Source of the DNA: CAZFVY01 sp964522665
GTDB taxonomy: Bacteria > Verrucomicrobiota > Verrucomicrobiia > Limisphaerales > CAZFVY01
Direction of reading: 5' to 3'
Assembly: GCA_964522665.1 (NCBI GenBank)
Contig: CAZFVY010000018.1
Span: 16,790 to 80,789 of the forward strand
Length of the DNA stretch: 64,000 bases
Numbering within the stretch: position 1 is the stretch's first letter; each line of letters starts with the position of its first letter. Both the position numbers and the translations under genes were made by a program. A model generated the notes under the pieces. The model did no database searches and had not been told where the DNA came from. It was given only the letters and a program-made list of their open reading frames with translations. Below, piece after piece: positions 25,906 to 34,676 of this stretch.

Positions 25906-26676
25906 ATGAGCGCCGGCGTCTCCCCGGTCATTAGAGTTGAGAACTTCGGCAAGAGCTACGGAGATTTCATCGCCGTCAATGATTTGAGTTTTGCGGTCCA
26001 ACCCGGCGAAATTGTCGGCCTGGTCGGCGCGAACGGCGCGGGCAAAACCACGACGTTGCGGGCGATTACCGGCATCTTGCGGCCTTCGCGCGGGGCAATT
26101 CGAATCGGCGGCCACGACGTCCAACAGGAGCCGCTGGCCGCGAAGCGAGCATTCGCGTACATCCCCGACACCGTCCATCCGTACGACCTTCTGACGGTCA
26201 CCGAGCACCTGCATTTCATCGCCTTGACCTATCGCGTCAAGGACGCCGAGGCGAAATACGCCGCGCTCTTGGACGAGCTGGAACTCACGGACAAAAAGGA
26301 CGAGATGGCCTCCAATCTCTCGCGCGGCATGCTCCAAAAGCTCTCTCTGGCGTGCGCTTTCCTGCACGAACCACGAGTGATCATTCTCGACGAGCCCCTG
26401 ACCGGGCTTGATCCGCGGGGCATCCGCAACATCAAGGAATCGATCCGCCGGCGGGCCGCGGCGGGAACCGCCTTCCTCCTCTCGTCGCATCTCCTCGTGC
26501 TCGTCGAGGCGTTGTGCGACCAGGTGCTGATCCTGCATCGCGGCCGCAAAATGGCCTTCGGTTCGCTCGACCAAATCCGCGGCCTGGCGACGCTCCGCGC
26601 CGACGCCTCCCTGGAAGACGTCTTTTTTGCGGTGACGGAAAAGTCCGGCTCCGCGCCGGCGCCCATCAACGGGTAG
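25906..26676 (+). CDS. ABC transporter ATP-binding protein
   Basis: The 256-residue ATPase has Walker A GANGAGKTTT, a Q-loop-like region after RAFAYIPDTVHPYDLLTV, the signature NLSRGMLQKLSL (variant of LSGGQ), Walker B VIILDEPLTGLD and the H-loop SSHLL. The Ser-Arg-Gly form of the signature is typical of exporters of the Nat/Ccm-like group. The stop TAG shares a G with the GTG of the permease gene, so the pair makes one transporter. Substrate unknown. Confidence 0.92.
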   Translation: MSAGVSPVIRVENFGKSYGDFIAVNDLSFAVQPGEIVGLVGANGAGKTTTLRAITGILRPSRGAIRIGGHDVQQEPLAAKRAFAYIPDTVHPYDLLTVTEHLHFIALTYRVKDAEAKYAALLDELELTDKKDEMASNLSRGMLQKLSLACAFLHEPRVIILDEPLTGLDPRGIRNIKESIRRRAAAGTAFLLSSHLLVLVEALCDQVLILHRGRKMAFGSLDQIRGLATLRADASLEDVFFAVTEKSGSAPAPING

Positions 26677-28331
26677 TGAACCCTGCCCTCACATACCTTG
26701 CGACCGCCCACCTGAAGCGGAATACGCTGCATTTCTTCCACCAGTTGCGCCGACCGACGCGACTGATCGGCGTCGCGGCGATCGTTTTTTTCCTGGCTTG
26801 CCTGTTTCATTATCGCCACGCGGATATTTTCGCGGCGTTGGCACGACCGGCGTCGTTGTTGGGCGGTGGACTGCTCATGGCGGGCGGCGCGCTGTTCAAG
26901 GGCTTCCTGCAAAGAGGTTTGACCTTTGAGCCGCCCGACATCGATTTTCTGTTCACGCGGCCATTTACGCAACGGCAGATCGTGTTGTACCGCCTCGCGC
27001 CCAGCTACCTTTTTTCGCTGGGCCAAGCCGCGGTCTTTACCACGCTGTTTTGGCCCCATCTTAAGCATCCGGCCGTAGCGTTAGTCTGTCTGACGCTTTT
27101 TCAGATCGCCTGTTTCCACCTCGCGATGGCGGCGTCGATCTTCGCGGGAACCCTCGCCGACCAACTGCATCATCGTCTGCGCTGGATGCTGCTGTCGGTT
27201 TATTTCATGATCACCGCGATCTATCTGCGGGAGGCCTGGGATCTCAACATCGTCCCGGCCTTCGTCAAGTCGCCGGCGATCCAAATGTTTTTCTACCCGG
27301 CGGTAACGCTGGGGGATTTGCGGATTCCGAATTTCGCGCGCCTTTGGGCTTGGCGCCTGGCCGGCGGAAGCGCCTGGTCAACGGAGGAATTGGGGCGGTC
27401 CGCGCTCTATGTCGCCGGCTTCGCGGCGGCGGCGGCGGCAAGTCTCTGGCTGCTGCTCGGGTTGCGCGGAAGTGTGTTTGAGCCTTCCCTGGCGATTACC
27501 GCGCGCGCCGCCGACGCGCGGTTGCGCCGCCGCCAAGGCCGTCACATCACGACGGTCGAGACCGGACGGACCCGTTCCGCGCGGTTGCCCAAACTGGCGA
27601 TCTTTCAAGGCGTCGGAGCGGTGATTTGGAAAAACCTGGTCGTCGCGCGCCGCTCGCGCCGCGAATTGGCGCTGGCGGCGGCCTTCACCCTGATCTTCAC
27701 CGCCTTTTTGTTGGCCTTGCGCCACGTATTTCACGGGTTTCTGACGAGTGGCGGCCAGCTTCCCGAACGCGAGGTCCGCGACTTTGACGCCGGCTTGGCC
27801 GCGACGTTGGCGATGCTGGCTTTCTTCATGCAATGGACACTGCGATTTGATTTTCGCCGCGACGGACCGCACTTGCTGGCGTTTCGCGCCCTCCCGGTCT
27901 CGCCGCTGGCGCTCGCGGTGGCGGAGATTTCGACGCCGACTTTATTATGCCTGCTGTTTCAAGGGATCGGGATTGCCGGCTTGATGTGCTACGCTTCGTT
28001 GCCTTGGATTCAGTTTCTCGCGCTGCCTTTTGGGTTTCTGGCGATCGCCGTGGCGCTCAACGGCGTTTGGAATCTGCACTATCTGATGGCGGCGGTGAGA
28101 AGCGCGGGCGGGAAGCCCCAGCCACCCAGCGCGGTCGGGATGCTGATGGTCGTGGGATTGTCTTTTCTTGTGTTCTTCCCGGCCGGCTGGACCGCGATGG
28201 CCATCGGGCAACGGTATCGCGAGTGGCTCGGAATCGCCAGTTGGTATGTCGTCCAATACGCGGTCGATTTTGGGATTCTCCTGGCGCTCGGGCGACTCCT
28301 GCAACATTTCGAAGTTTCGCGGGACGCCTAG
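26676..28331 (+). CDS. ABC exporter membrane subunit
   Basis: The 551-residue protein has about 10-12 hydrophobic helices arranged in two halves, with a basic loop near residues 280-310. FKGFLQRGLTFEPPDIDFLFTRPF followed by YRLAPSY resembles the putative ABC exporter family, in which the permease has the phrase DFLF.RP. I start at GTG 26676, which overlaps the ATPase stop by one base. The open frame extends upstream to 26514 but that part is out of frame with the ATPase gene and has no membrane character. It works with the ATPase just before it. Confidence 0.8.
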   Translation: MNPALTYLATAHLKRNTLHFFHQLRRPTRLIGVAAIVFFLACLFHYRHADIFAALARPASLLGGGLLMAGGALFKGFLQRGLTFEPPDIDFLFTRPFTQRQIVLYRLAPSYLFSLGQAAVFTTLFWPHLKHPAVALVCLTLFQIACFHLAMAASIFAGTLADQLHHRLRWMLLSVYFMITAIYLREAWDLNIVPAFVKSPAIQMFFYPAVTLGDLRIPNFARLWAWRLAGGSAWSTEELGRSALYVAGFAAAAAASLWLLLGLRGSVFEPSLAITARAADARLRRRQGRHITTVETGRTRSARLPKLAIFQGVGAVIWKNLVVARRSRRELALAAAFTLIFTAFLLALRHVFHGFLTSGGQLPEREVRDFDAGLAATLAMLAFFMQWTLRFDFRRDGPHLLAFRALPVSPLALAVAEISTPTLLCLLFQGIGIAGLMCYASLPWIQFLALPFGFLAIAVALNGVWNLHYLMAAVRSAGGKPQPPSAVGMLMVVGLSFLVFFPAGWTAMAIGQRYREWLGIASWYVVQYAVDFGILLALGRLLQHFEVSRDA

Positions 28332-28341
28332 CTGAGACCCC

Positions 28342-29091
28342 ATGAATATCACGAACGCCCCCGACTCAGCGACGACGACGGTGACGAGTTCACTGCCCGA
28401 GAAGCTCCTCAACGTCCTCGTCAGTCCGGTCGAGTTGTTTGACGAACTTGCTTGCCTTCCGGCGCGGTTAACCACCTGGGTGGTTCCGACGCTTTTGGTC
28501 TGCCTGACCTCCGCTCTCCTGGTCCGACCGGCGCCCATCCCGGAATCTGCTCCGCTTCCCCCACCAGGAGCCAACGCGGTCAGCGCCGAAGGAGAAACGC
28601 CGGCGTCCGCGTTCGGCGATTCCTCCTCTGAGCCAATGCCGGCGGAAACGCCCCGACTGACCGGCCCCGGAGTGGGGGGCCTCGTGGTGGTGGCGCTGAA
28701 CTGCGCGGCGATCCTCGTGGCTACCGGTTGGTCGGCTTTCGTCCTCTGGTTCATCGGTCGGGTCTTTCTCCGAACTCACTTCCCGTTCGGTAAAGCGATC
28801 GAGGTGGTCGCGTTGGCCGGAACGATCCTCGTGCTCGGCGGCGTCATCACCGCCCTGCTCGGCGCGGTTTCTGGTGATGCGAACGTCCGTCCCGCTCTCT
28901 CGATGGTCGCCGGTCACTGGGACGCGCGGACCCTCGCGGCGTTTGACCTGATGAACTTGTTTCATCTTTGGGCCACGACGATCCTCGCGCTCGGGCTTTC
29001 GCGGTTGGCGGGCGTCGGCTTTAGAGAGTCGGCGTTTTGGGTTTTCGGCTATTGGATATTCACCCGTTTGGCCCTCATTTTGCTCGCGTAA
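28342..29091 (+). CDS. Yip1-domain-like membrane protein
   Basis: The 249-residue protein has an N-terminal segment with KLLNVLVSPVELFDELA, a first membrane helix, a Pro/Ala/Glu-rich linker of about 60 residues, and then four or five helices (GLVVVALNCAAILVATGWSAF, VVALAGTILVLGGVITALLGA). This matches the general look of Yip1/YIP1-family proteins. It lies 10 bases behind the ABC permease gene and is probably part of the same transcript, perhaps aiding the exporter. Function unknown. Confidence 0.7.
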   Translation: MNITNAPDSATTTVTSSLPEKLLNVLVSPVELFDELACLPARLTTWVVPTLLVCLTSALLVRPAPIPESAPLPPPGANAVSAEGETPASAFGDSSSEPMPAETPRLTGPGVGGLVVVALNCAAILVATGWSAFVLWFIGRVFLRTHFPFGKAIEVVALAGTILVLGGVITALLGAVSGDANVRPALSMVAGHWDARTLAAFDLMNLFHLWATTILALGLSRLAGVGFRESAFWVFGYWIFTRLALILLA

Positions 29092-29146
29092 AAAAACCGA
29101 TTGAGCTTTCGCGGCGAACCGGGTAATTGAAGGTGATTCGACTCCC

Positions 29147-30424
29147 ATGCCTATGAAACGAAACCTCTTGTATTGCCTCTTCCTCGTCGCCGCCGCGACT
29201 GGCTCCGCCCGCGCCGCGGATCAATCCGACTTTCAACTCAAGAACGGCGATCGCGTCGTCTTCTACGGGGACAGCATTACCGATCAACGCCTGTACACGA
29301 CCTTTGCCGAGACCTATGTCGTGACCCGATTTCCCAAACTGGATGTCACCTTCGTTCACTCAGGTTGGGGTGGCGACCGCGTGACCGGCGGCGGCGGCGG
29401 TCCGATCGACGTTCGCTTGAAGCGTGATGTCTTCGCCTACAAGCCCACCGTGATGAGCATCATGCTGGGCATGAATGACGGCTCGTATCGCGCGTTCGAC
29501 CAGAAAATCTTCGACACCTACGCCAACGGCTTTCAGCACATCATCGACGAACTAAAGAAGAATCTGCCCGGCCTGCGCCTCACGTTGATCGAGCCATCAC
29601 CCTATGACGACGTCACTCGCCCGCCCACATTCGGCGACGGCTACAACGCCGTGCTCGTCAAGTACTCGGAATTCGTCAAGGAATTGGCCCAACGCGAACA
29701 TCAAGGCGTCGCCGACCTGAACACGCCGGTCGTCGAGGCGCTCCGCAAAGCGTACGCCGACGACCAGAAGCTCGCGCAAAAGATTCTGCCGGACCGCGTC
29801 CATCCCGGGCCTGCCGGCCACCTCCTGATGGCGGAGGCGCTGCTCAAATCCTGGAACGCGCCGACGGTCGTCACCGCGGTCGAAATCGACGCCGCGGCCA
29901 AAACCGCCACTCGGGCGGAGGGCACGAAAGTTTCCCAAATCTCGGCCAGCGTCAGCGGCTTGAGCTGGGTCCAAGACGACGCGGCGTTGCCGATGGCGGT
30001 GGACACCGCGGATGCCACCATGTCCCTGGCGCTCAAATCATCGGACTTCGTAGAAGCGATGGACCAGGAGCCACTCAAGGTCACCGGTTTGGCCGCCGAG
30101 CGGTACTCGCTTAAGATCGACGGCTCCGAGGTTGGCTCGTTCACCAAGGAGCAATTGGCCGCCGGCGTCAATCTGGCGTTGCTCGCCACGCCGATGCTCA
30201 AGCAAGCGATGGAGGTGCACAAACTGACGCTCCAACATAACAACATCCATTTCCAACGCTGGCGGCAAATTCAGGTTCCGTACGCCAATGACGCGAACGA
30301 GAAAGTTAAGCATGGCGCCGCCGAACTGATGAGTGGATTGGACGAAAACGAAGCTGGCGTCGTCGAACAGCAGCGCGCCAAGGCCCAACCCGTCGAACAC
30401 AAATACGAATTGAACGCTCTCTAA
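29147..30424 (+). CDS. Secreted SGNH/GDSL hydrolase
   Basis: The protein (425 residues) begins with a signal peptide (KRNLLYCLFLVAAATGSARA). The four SGNH blocks are visible: VVFYGDSIT with the nucleophile Ser, a Gly in GGDRVTGGG, LGMNDGSY with Asn, and DRVHPGPAGHLLMAEAL with the Asp-His pair. Such enzymes remove acyl or acetyl groups from polysaccharides or lipids. A C-terminal region of about 180 residues has no known motif. ATG 29153 is an alternative start two codons in. A GAAGGTG ribosome-binding site precedes the gene. Confidence 0.9.
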   Translation: MPMKRNLLYCLFLVAAATGSARAADQSDFQLKNGDRVVFYGDSITDQRLYTTFAETYVVTRFPKLDVTFVHSGWGGDRVTGGGGGPIDVRLKRDVFAYKPTVMSIMLGMNDGSYRAFDQKIFDTYANGFQHIIDELKKNLPGLRLTLIEPSPYDDVTRPPTFGDGYNAVLVKYSEFVKELAQREHQGVADLNTPVVEALRKAYADDQKLAQKILPDRVHPGPAGHLLMAEALLKSWNAPTVVTAVEIDAAAKTATRAEGTKVSQISASVSGLSWVQDDAALPMAVDTADATMSLALKSSDFVEAMDQEPLKVTGLAAERYSLKIDGSEVGSFTKEQLAAGVNLALLATPMLKQAMEVHKLTLQHNNIHFQRWRQIQVPYANDANEKVKHGAAELMSGLDENEAGVVEQQRAKAQPVEHKYELNAL

Positions 30425-30443
30425 GGCGGGCGGGCGGCGGCAG

Positions 30444-31307
30444 CTAGAGCAGCGCGTTGTCGATCAGGCGGGTTTTGCCGATCAAGACGGCCAAGGCCAT
30501 CCGCACTCCCGGAATCACGTTCTCCACCGGCAGCAAGGTCTCCGGGTCGAAGAATTCGAGATAATCGAGTCGCGCGTCCGGCAAGGCTTCAAGCTCTCGA
30601 ATGAGCCTCGGTTTCAGGCGAGCGGAGGTGACGCCGGAGCCAGAACGGGCGGCGGATTGCGCGAGCCGGATCACTCGCCACAAAACCACGGCTTGAGCCC
30701 GTTCGGCCGGCGACAGATAGACGTTGCGCGAACTCATCGCCAATCCATCGGGTTCCCGCGCGGTCGGCGCCACCACGATTCGCGTCGGAAAATTCAAGTC
30801 CCGCGCCATTCTCGTGATTACAGCGGCCTGTTGAAAATCCTTCGCTCCGAAAACCGCCACGTCCGGCAGGACCAGGTTGAAAAGTTTGGCGACAATCGTC
30901 GTGACGCCGCGAAAATGGGTTGGTCGAGCGGCGCCCTCCATCCCGCGAGAAAGCGATTCCTCGACGACATACGTGCTGTAGGCCGTCTCCCCGGTTCGCG
31001 GATACATCTGCGCGTCCGTGGGCGTAAAGAGCAGATCGACGCCCGCGGCGGCGCAGAGCCGGCGATCGCGCTTCAAGTCGCGCGGATAGCGGCTGAGGTC
31101 CTCGGCGGGGCTAAACTGGGTTGGGTTGACGTAGATGCTGACCACCACCTTGCCATCGACGCCCACCCGACGCCGGGCTTCACGGACCAAACTCATGTGC
31201 CCCGCGTGCAGATAGCCCATCGTCGGGACAAAACCGACCTTGATCCCCGCCGCCCGCCATTTTCGCGCGCGGCCCTGCATGGTGGTCAACGACGCAACGG
31301 TTTGCAT
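30444..31307 (-). CDS. panC: Pantothenate synthetase (pantoate-beta-alanine ligase)
   Basis: PanC joins pantoate and beta-alanine with ATP in coenzyme A synthesis. The 287-residue protein has PTMGYLHAGHMSLVREAR with the HxGH adenylate motif, SIYVNPTQFSPAEDLSRYPR, FRGVTTIVAKLFNLV, VFGAKDFQQ and the KMSKS-like loop LAMSSRNVYLSP. Length and all substrate residues match. It converges on the SGNH gene with a 19-base gap and diverges from the DUF1080 gene. Confidence 0.96.
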   Translation of the reverse strand: MQTVASLTTMQGRARKWRAAGIKVGFVPTMGYLHAGHMSLVREARRRVGVDGKVVVSIYVNPTQFSPAEDLSRYPRDLKRDRRLCAAAGVDLLFTPTDAQMYPRTGETAYSTYVVEESLSRGMEGAARPTHFRGVTTIVAKLFNLVLPDVAVFGAKDFQQAAVITRMARDLNFPTRIVVAPTAREPDGLAMSSRNVYLSPAERAQAVVLWRVIRLAQSAARSGSGVTSARLKPRLIRELEALPDARLDYLEFFDPETLLPVENVIPGVRMALAVLIGKTRLIDNALL

Positions 31308-31413
31308 CGGGAAAAGTTGGGCAAGCGTCGCGGAACTATCAATCTATTTGTCAACCCGCCCGCGAACCGATAAGTTTGGCCGTCCCTGGCGAAACCACCG
31401 CGAAACTAAATCT

Positions 31414-32091
31414 ATGCGCAAATCATCACTCTTTCTCTCCGTCGGCCTCGGCGCCCTGCTCATCGGGCTGTCCAGCTCGAGCGAAACGGCCCCTGGCCAA
31501 CCGATGCCCCAAACCCCGGACGCCAACGGCTGGATCAAGTTGTTCGATGGCACGACCTTGAGCGGCTGGACCAGCGTCGATCCCGGCCAATGGGACGTAA
31601 AGGACGGCGTTGTGATTGGGCAAGGTCCCACGAGCCACCTTTTCAGCCCGTTCACCTATACCAATCTCGAGTTCAAGGCCGAGGTGCAGCTAAACCATAG
31701 TGGCAACAGCGGCATGTATATCCGCACCGCCCGCGGTCGCGGCTTCCCACGCGGCTACGAAGCCCAAGTGGAAAACACCAGCCCCGATCCGCAACGAACC
31801 GGCAGCCTCTACGGCTTCCACAAGGTTGGCGAGCAATTGGTCGGTGACGACACCTGGTGGACCCAACATGTCATCGCCATCGGCAATCGCATCATCATCA
31901 AGGTCAATGACAAAATCGTCACCGACTTTATCGACACCAAAAACACCTACGTCGCCGGCCACCTGGCTCTTCAACAGCACAACCAAGGCAGCGTGGTGAT
32001 GTTCCGCAACTTGATGGTCAAGCCCCTGTCGCTCGACCCTGAAGCCGCGCTGGCCGAGGCGAAAAAAGACATGCCGGACCTGGCCAAGTAA
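31414..32091 (+). CDS. DUF1080 (3-keto-disaccharide hydrolase-like) secreted protein
   Basis: The 225-residue product has a signal peptide (KSSLFLSVGLGALLIGLSSSS). The DUF1080 concanavalin-like fold is seen in GWIKLFDGTTLSGW, WDVKDGVVIGQG, NSGMYIRTARGRGFPRGYEAQ and GHLALQQHNQGSVVMFRNLMVKPL. Members of this family act on 3-keto sugars or bind carbohydrates. ATG 31414 is used since the frame before it has no signal. It is very common in Verrucomicrobiota and Planctomycetota, often in many copies. Confidence 0.9.
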   Translation: MRKSSLFLSVGLGALLIGLSSSSETAPGQPMPQTPDANGWIKLFDGTTLSGWTSVDPGQWDVKDGVVIGQGPTSHLFSPFTYTNLEFKAEVQLNHSGNSGMYIRTARGRGFPRGYEAQVENTSPDPQRTGSLYGFHKVGEQLVGDDTWWTQHVIAIGNRIIIKVNDKIVTDFIDTKNTYVAGHLALQQHNQGSVVMFRNLMVKPLSLDPEAALAEAKKDMPDLAK

Positions 32092-32129
32092 AGGCCCAAA
32101 TCCGGCCGGCCTGAATTCCGCGTCCGCGC

Positions 32130-32468
32130 TTAGCGGTGAAAGTGCATCGCGGCGCCCGACGGCAACTCGTGCGCGCAGGGCTGGTTCGTCGGCGCGTCGG
32201 GCGTGCGTTGGTTCGGCGCGATCAAATTGTTGGATAGGAGGTAGGCCTCGACCTCCTCGCCGCTGATATCGGGAAGCATGCGGCCGTTCACCTCGACGCA
32301 CGGGCTGAGCATCTGGCCGCTTTTCTCGATCATCTCCTGGCGTTGGGCGGGATCATTGATGATGTCGCGGTCTTCGAAGGGCAGGTCGTATTTGCGCATG
32401 ATGGCGCGCACGCCCTGGCTCCAGCCGCACGACGGTTTCAGATAGGCAACGATTTTAGGTTTGTCCAT
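32130..32468 (-). CDS. Glutaredoxin-like protein with CGWS active site
   Basis: The 112-residue protein has the glutaredoxin fold: IVAYLKPSCGWSQGVRAIMRKY with Cys14 in CGWS, then INDPAQRQEMIEKSGQ, the cis-Pro motif SPCVEVNG and a C-terminal helix. The site has one Cys, as in monothiol CGFS glutaredoxins, with Trp in place of Phe. A tail of about 25 residues (His-rich end HFHR) is unusual. With bacillithiol-type genes in the same window, it may use that thiol rather than glutathione, or carry iron-sulfur clusters; both are inferences. Confidence 0.82.
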   Translation of the reverse strand: MDKPKIVAYLKPSCGWSQGVRAIMRKYDLPFEDRDIINDPAQRQEMIEKSGQMLSPCVEVNGRMLPDISGEEVEAYLLSNNLIAPNQRTPDAPTNQPCAHELPSGAAMHFHR

Positions 32469-32535
32469 AGTTCAAAAAATTATCGAATGATAACAGGCCA
32501 ATACACACTGCCACATCCGCCCGGCTTGGCAATAA

Positions 32536-32565
32536 CATTCCTTGCCCGCTCCGAAACAAGGAATG
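32536..32565 (+). promoter_or_regulatory. Perfect hairpin over the ribosome-binding site of the glycerate kinase gene
   Basis: CATTCCTTG at 32536-32544 is the exact reverse complement of CAAGGAATG at 32557-32565, with a 12-base loop. The AAGGA (32558-32562) that would pair with 16S rRNA lies inside the right arm, seven bases before ATG 32570. As RNA the hairpin would hide the site; as DNA it could be an operator palindrome. Confidence 0.6.
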
Positions 32566-32569
32566 GCCT

Positions 32570-33694
32570 ATGGGTCTAAGAATTCTGGTTGTCCCGGACA
32601 AATTCAAGGGCACGCTGACCGCTCAAGCGGCGGCCGCCGCGATCGCCGATGGATGGCGGCGGACTCGTCCCTCCGATGTCGTTGAACTTCAACCGATGAG
32701 CGACGGCGGCGACGGGTTCGGCGAGATCGTCAGCCGCGCGATGGGAGCCAAACCGCGCGTCGTTGCCACCGTCGATGCTGCGCATCGCCCGCGACGCGCC
32801 ACGTGGTGGTGGCACGCCGCCAGCCACACGGCGATCATTGAGTCGGCCAATTCCATCGGCTTGGCCCTGCTGCCCACCGGGAATTATCACCCGTTTGCGT
32901 TGGATACGTTTGGTTTGGGAGCCGTCGTACTGGCGGCGGCGCGTCAAGGGGCGGAACGGTGTCTGGTCGGCCTGGGCGGCAGCGCGACCAATGACGCCGG
33001 TTTTGGTCTGGCCCGGGCGTTGGGTTGGAGATTTTGGGACGAGAACGGCGGCCCGATTGAGCGCTGGACCCAACTGGCCGGCTTAACGCGGGTTCAATCT
33101 CCGAAGAAGCGACGGCCGTTTCCTAAGTTGGTCGGCGCCGTGGACGTCAAGAATCCCCTGCTCGGAGTTCGCGGGGCGAGCCGGATCTACGGTCCGCAGA
33201 AGGGGTTGCAACCAAACGAGATAACCGTCGCCGAGCGTCACCTTCGGCGGCTGGTTCGAGTTTCGGACCCGCGCCAGAATTACGCCAAGACGCCGGGGGC
33301 CGGGGCGGCCGGTGGGTTAGGTTTTGGTTTGCTCCGGTTTCTGGGGGCGCGCCTGGAACCGGGCTTTGATCTTTTCCTGCGCCACACTCGCCTCCGCGAA
33401 AGACTCAAGGGCGTGGATTTGGTGATTACCGGGGAAGGCTCGCTCGATCGCTCCAGTTTTATGGGCAAAGGGGTCGGCGAAATTGCCAGACTTTGCCGCC
33501 AAATGCGTTTGCCGTGCATCGGCCTGGCTGGTGTAGTACCCGAACCAGAAGTCGGCCGGCGTTGGCTCAATTACGCCGCCGGCATTACGCCCACCCTAAC
33601 CTCCCCAGAACACGCTAAAGCCGCGCCCGATGAATGGCTTAGCCGTTTGGCTGAACGGGCGGCGACGGCGTGGGATTCAGGCGCCGAGTCGTAA
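32570..33694 (+). CDS. Glycerate kinase (GlxK/GarK family)
   Basis: The enzyme phosphorylates glycerate, usually giving 2-phosphoglycerate. The 374-residue protein has VVPDKFKGTLTAQAAAAAI, MSDGGDGFGE, the nucleotide/substrate site GLGGSATNDAGFG, GASRIYGPQKG, PGAGAAGGLGFGL and VDLVITGEGSLD, all family marks. The length is typical. The start ATG 32570 is preceded by AAGGA inside a perfect hairpin (32536-32565). The gene stands alone, diverging from the glutaredoxin gene. Confidence 0.92.
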   Translation: MGLRILVVPDKFKGTLTAQAAAAAIADGWRRTRPSDVVELQPMSDGGDGFGEIVSRAMGAKPRVVATVDAAHRPRRATWWWHAASHTAIIESANSIGLALLPTGNYHPFALDTFGLGAVVLAAARQGAERCLVGLGGSATNDAGFGLARALGWRFWDENGGPIERWTQLAGLTRVQSPKKRRPFPKLVGAVDVKNPLLGVRGASRIYGPQKGLQPNEITVAERHLRRLVRVSDPRQNYAKTPGAGAAGGLGFGLLRFLGARLEPGFDLFLRHTRLRERLKGVDLVITGEGSLDRSSFMGKGVGEIARLCRQMRLPCIGLAGVVPEPEVGRRWLNYAAGITPTLTSPEHAKAAPDEWLSRLAERAATAWDSGAES

Positions 33695-33816
33695 AAACAT
33701 TCCGCTTGCGAGGGCCAGCGCTGCGGATTACGCTCCCCGCGTAAACACTACGCCTGACGATCGGACGAGGAAATGGTCCGTAATTTGCTGCAAAACAAAC
33801 TTAGCCATTTGCTCAG

Positions 33817-34560
33817 ATGAACAGAAACCTCAAAATCGCGCTCTATGTAGTCTTGGCCGCAGCGGCCACCTATTTTGGGAGGAGCTTCTACGCCAATTAT
33901 ACCGGGCTTATGTCGGACTCCGCCAAAAAGGCGGAAACGGATTTGGTGAATGTCCCCACCCCGGACTATCGAACCAAAGACCAGGAGATCAGCAAAAGCG
34001 AATCCAAACTTGGCGTGTATGCCGGCGGTTTTTTTGTCTGTGTCGTCGCCGTGGGCTTGATGCTCGCCCATGACGTCTCCCATTTCATCGGCGGCCGCGC
34101 TCTCAAAGTGCTTTATAACGATGAGGGGGAAGGCATCGCGGATCCCGAATATGAAATCGCCGAGCAGACTTGGGCGGACGGGAATCATCTCGAAGCCATC
34201 GGCCTCTTGCGCGCGTATCTAGCGAAGAATCCGAAGGAGCTTCACGCCGCCCTCCGCATCGCTGAGATTTACGAAAAGGACTTGTCCAACCATTTGGCGG
34301 CGGCCCTGGAGTACGAAGAGGTTCTAAAATGCAAACTGAAGCCCGAGCGCTGGGGTTGGGCCGCGATTCACCTTTGCAACTTGTATTATAAACTGAACCA
34401 ACCGGAGAAAGCCGTCGCCCTGCTCCACCGCATTGACTCTGAGTACGGCGAAACGGCGGCGGCGGAAAAGGCGCGGAAACGTCTGGCGATGGTCGAGACA
34501 CCGGTCGGTGAAGCCGTGGCCCAGGAATCGAGCGCGGTCAGCGAAGAATCGTCCTCGTAG
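33817..34560 (+). CDS. Membrane-anchored TPR protein
   Basis: The 247-residue protein has two hydrophobic helices near the N-terminus (LKIALYVVLAAAATYFG and LGVYAGGFFVCVVAVGLMLA). A soluble part with three TPR-like helix pairs follows: EQTWADGNHLEAIGLLRAYLAKNP, LRIAEIYEKDLSNHLAAALEYEEVL and LCNLYYKLNQPEKAVALLHRI. TPR domains hold protein complexes together; the partners are unknown. The tail is Ser/Glu-rich. I do not recognise a named family. Confidence 0.75.
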   Translation: MNRNLKIALYVVLAAAATYFGRSFYANYTGLMSDSAKKAETDLVNVPTPDYRTKDQEISKSESKLGVYAGGFFVCVVAVGLMLAHDVSHFIGGRALKVLYNDEGEGIADPEYEIAEQTWADGNHLEAIGLLRAYLAKNPKELHAALRIAEIYEKDLSNHLAAALEYEEVLKCKLKPERWGWAAIHLCNLYYKLNQPEKAVALLHRIDSEYGETAAAEKARKRLAMVETPVGEAVAQESSAVSEESSS

Positions 34561-34676
34561 GGAATTGTCCGCAAGCGCGAGTTAGGCGGGGCCGAAAGAA
34601 AGGCCCGCCGCAGCTTCTCACGAGACAGACGCTCAACCCGCCTCCAGTGACTCTCGCGCGCTGTCCCCGTTCCCCT

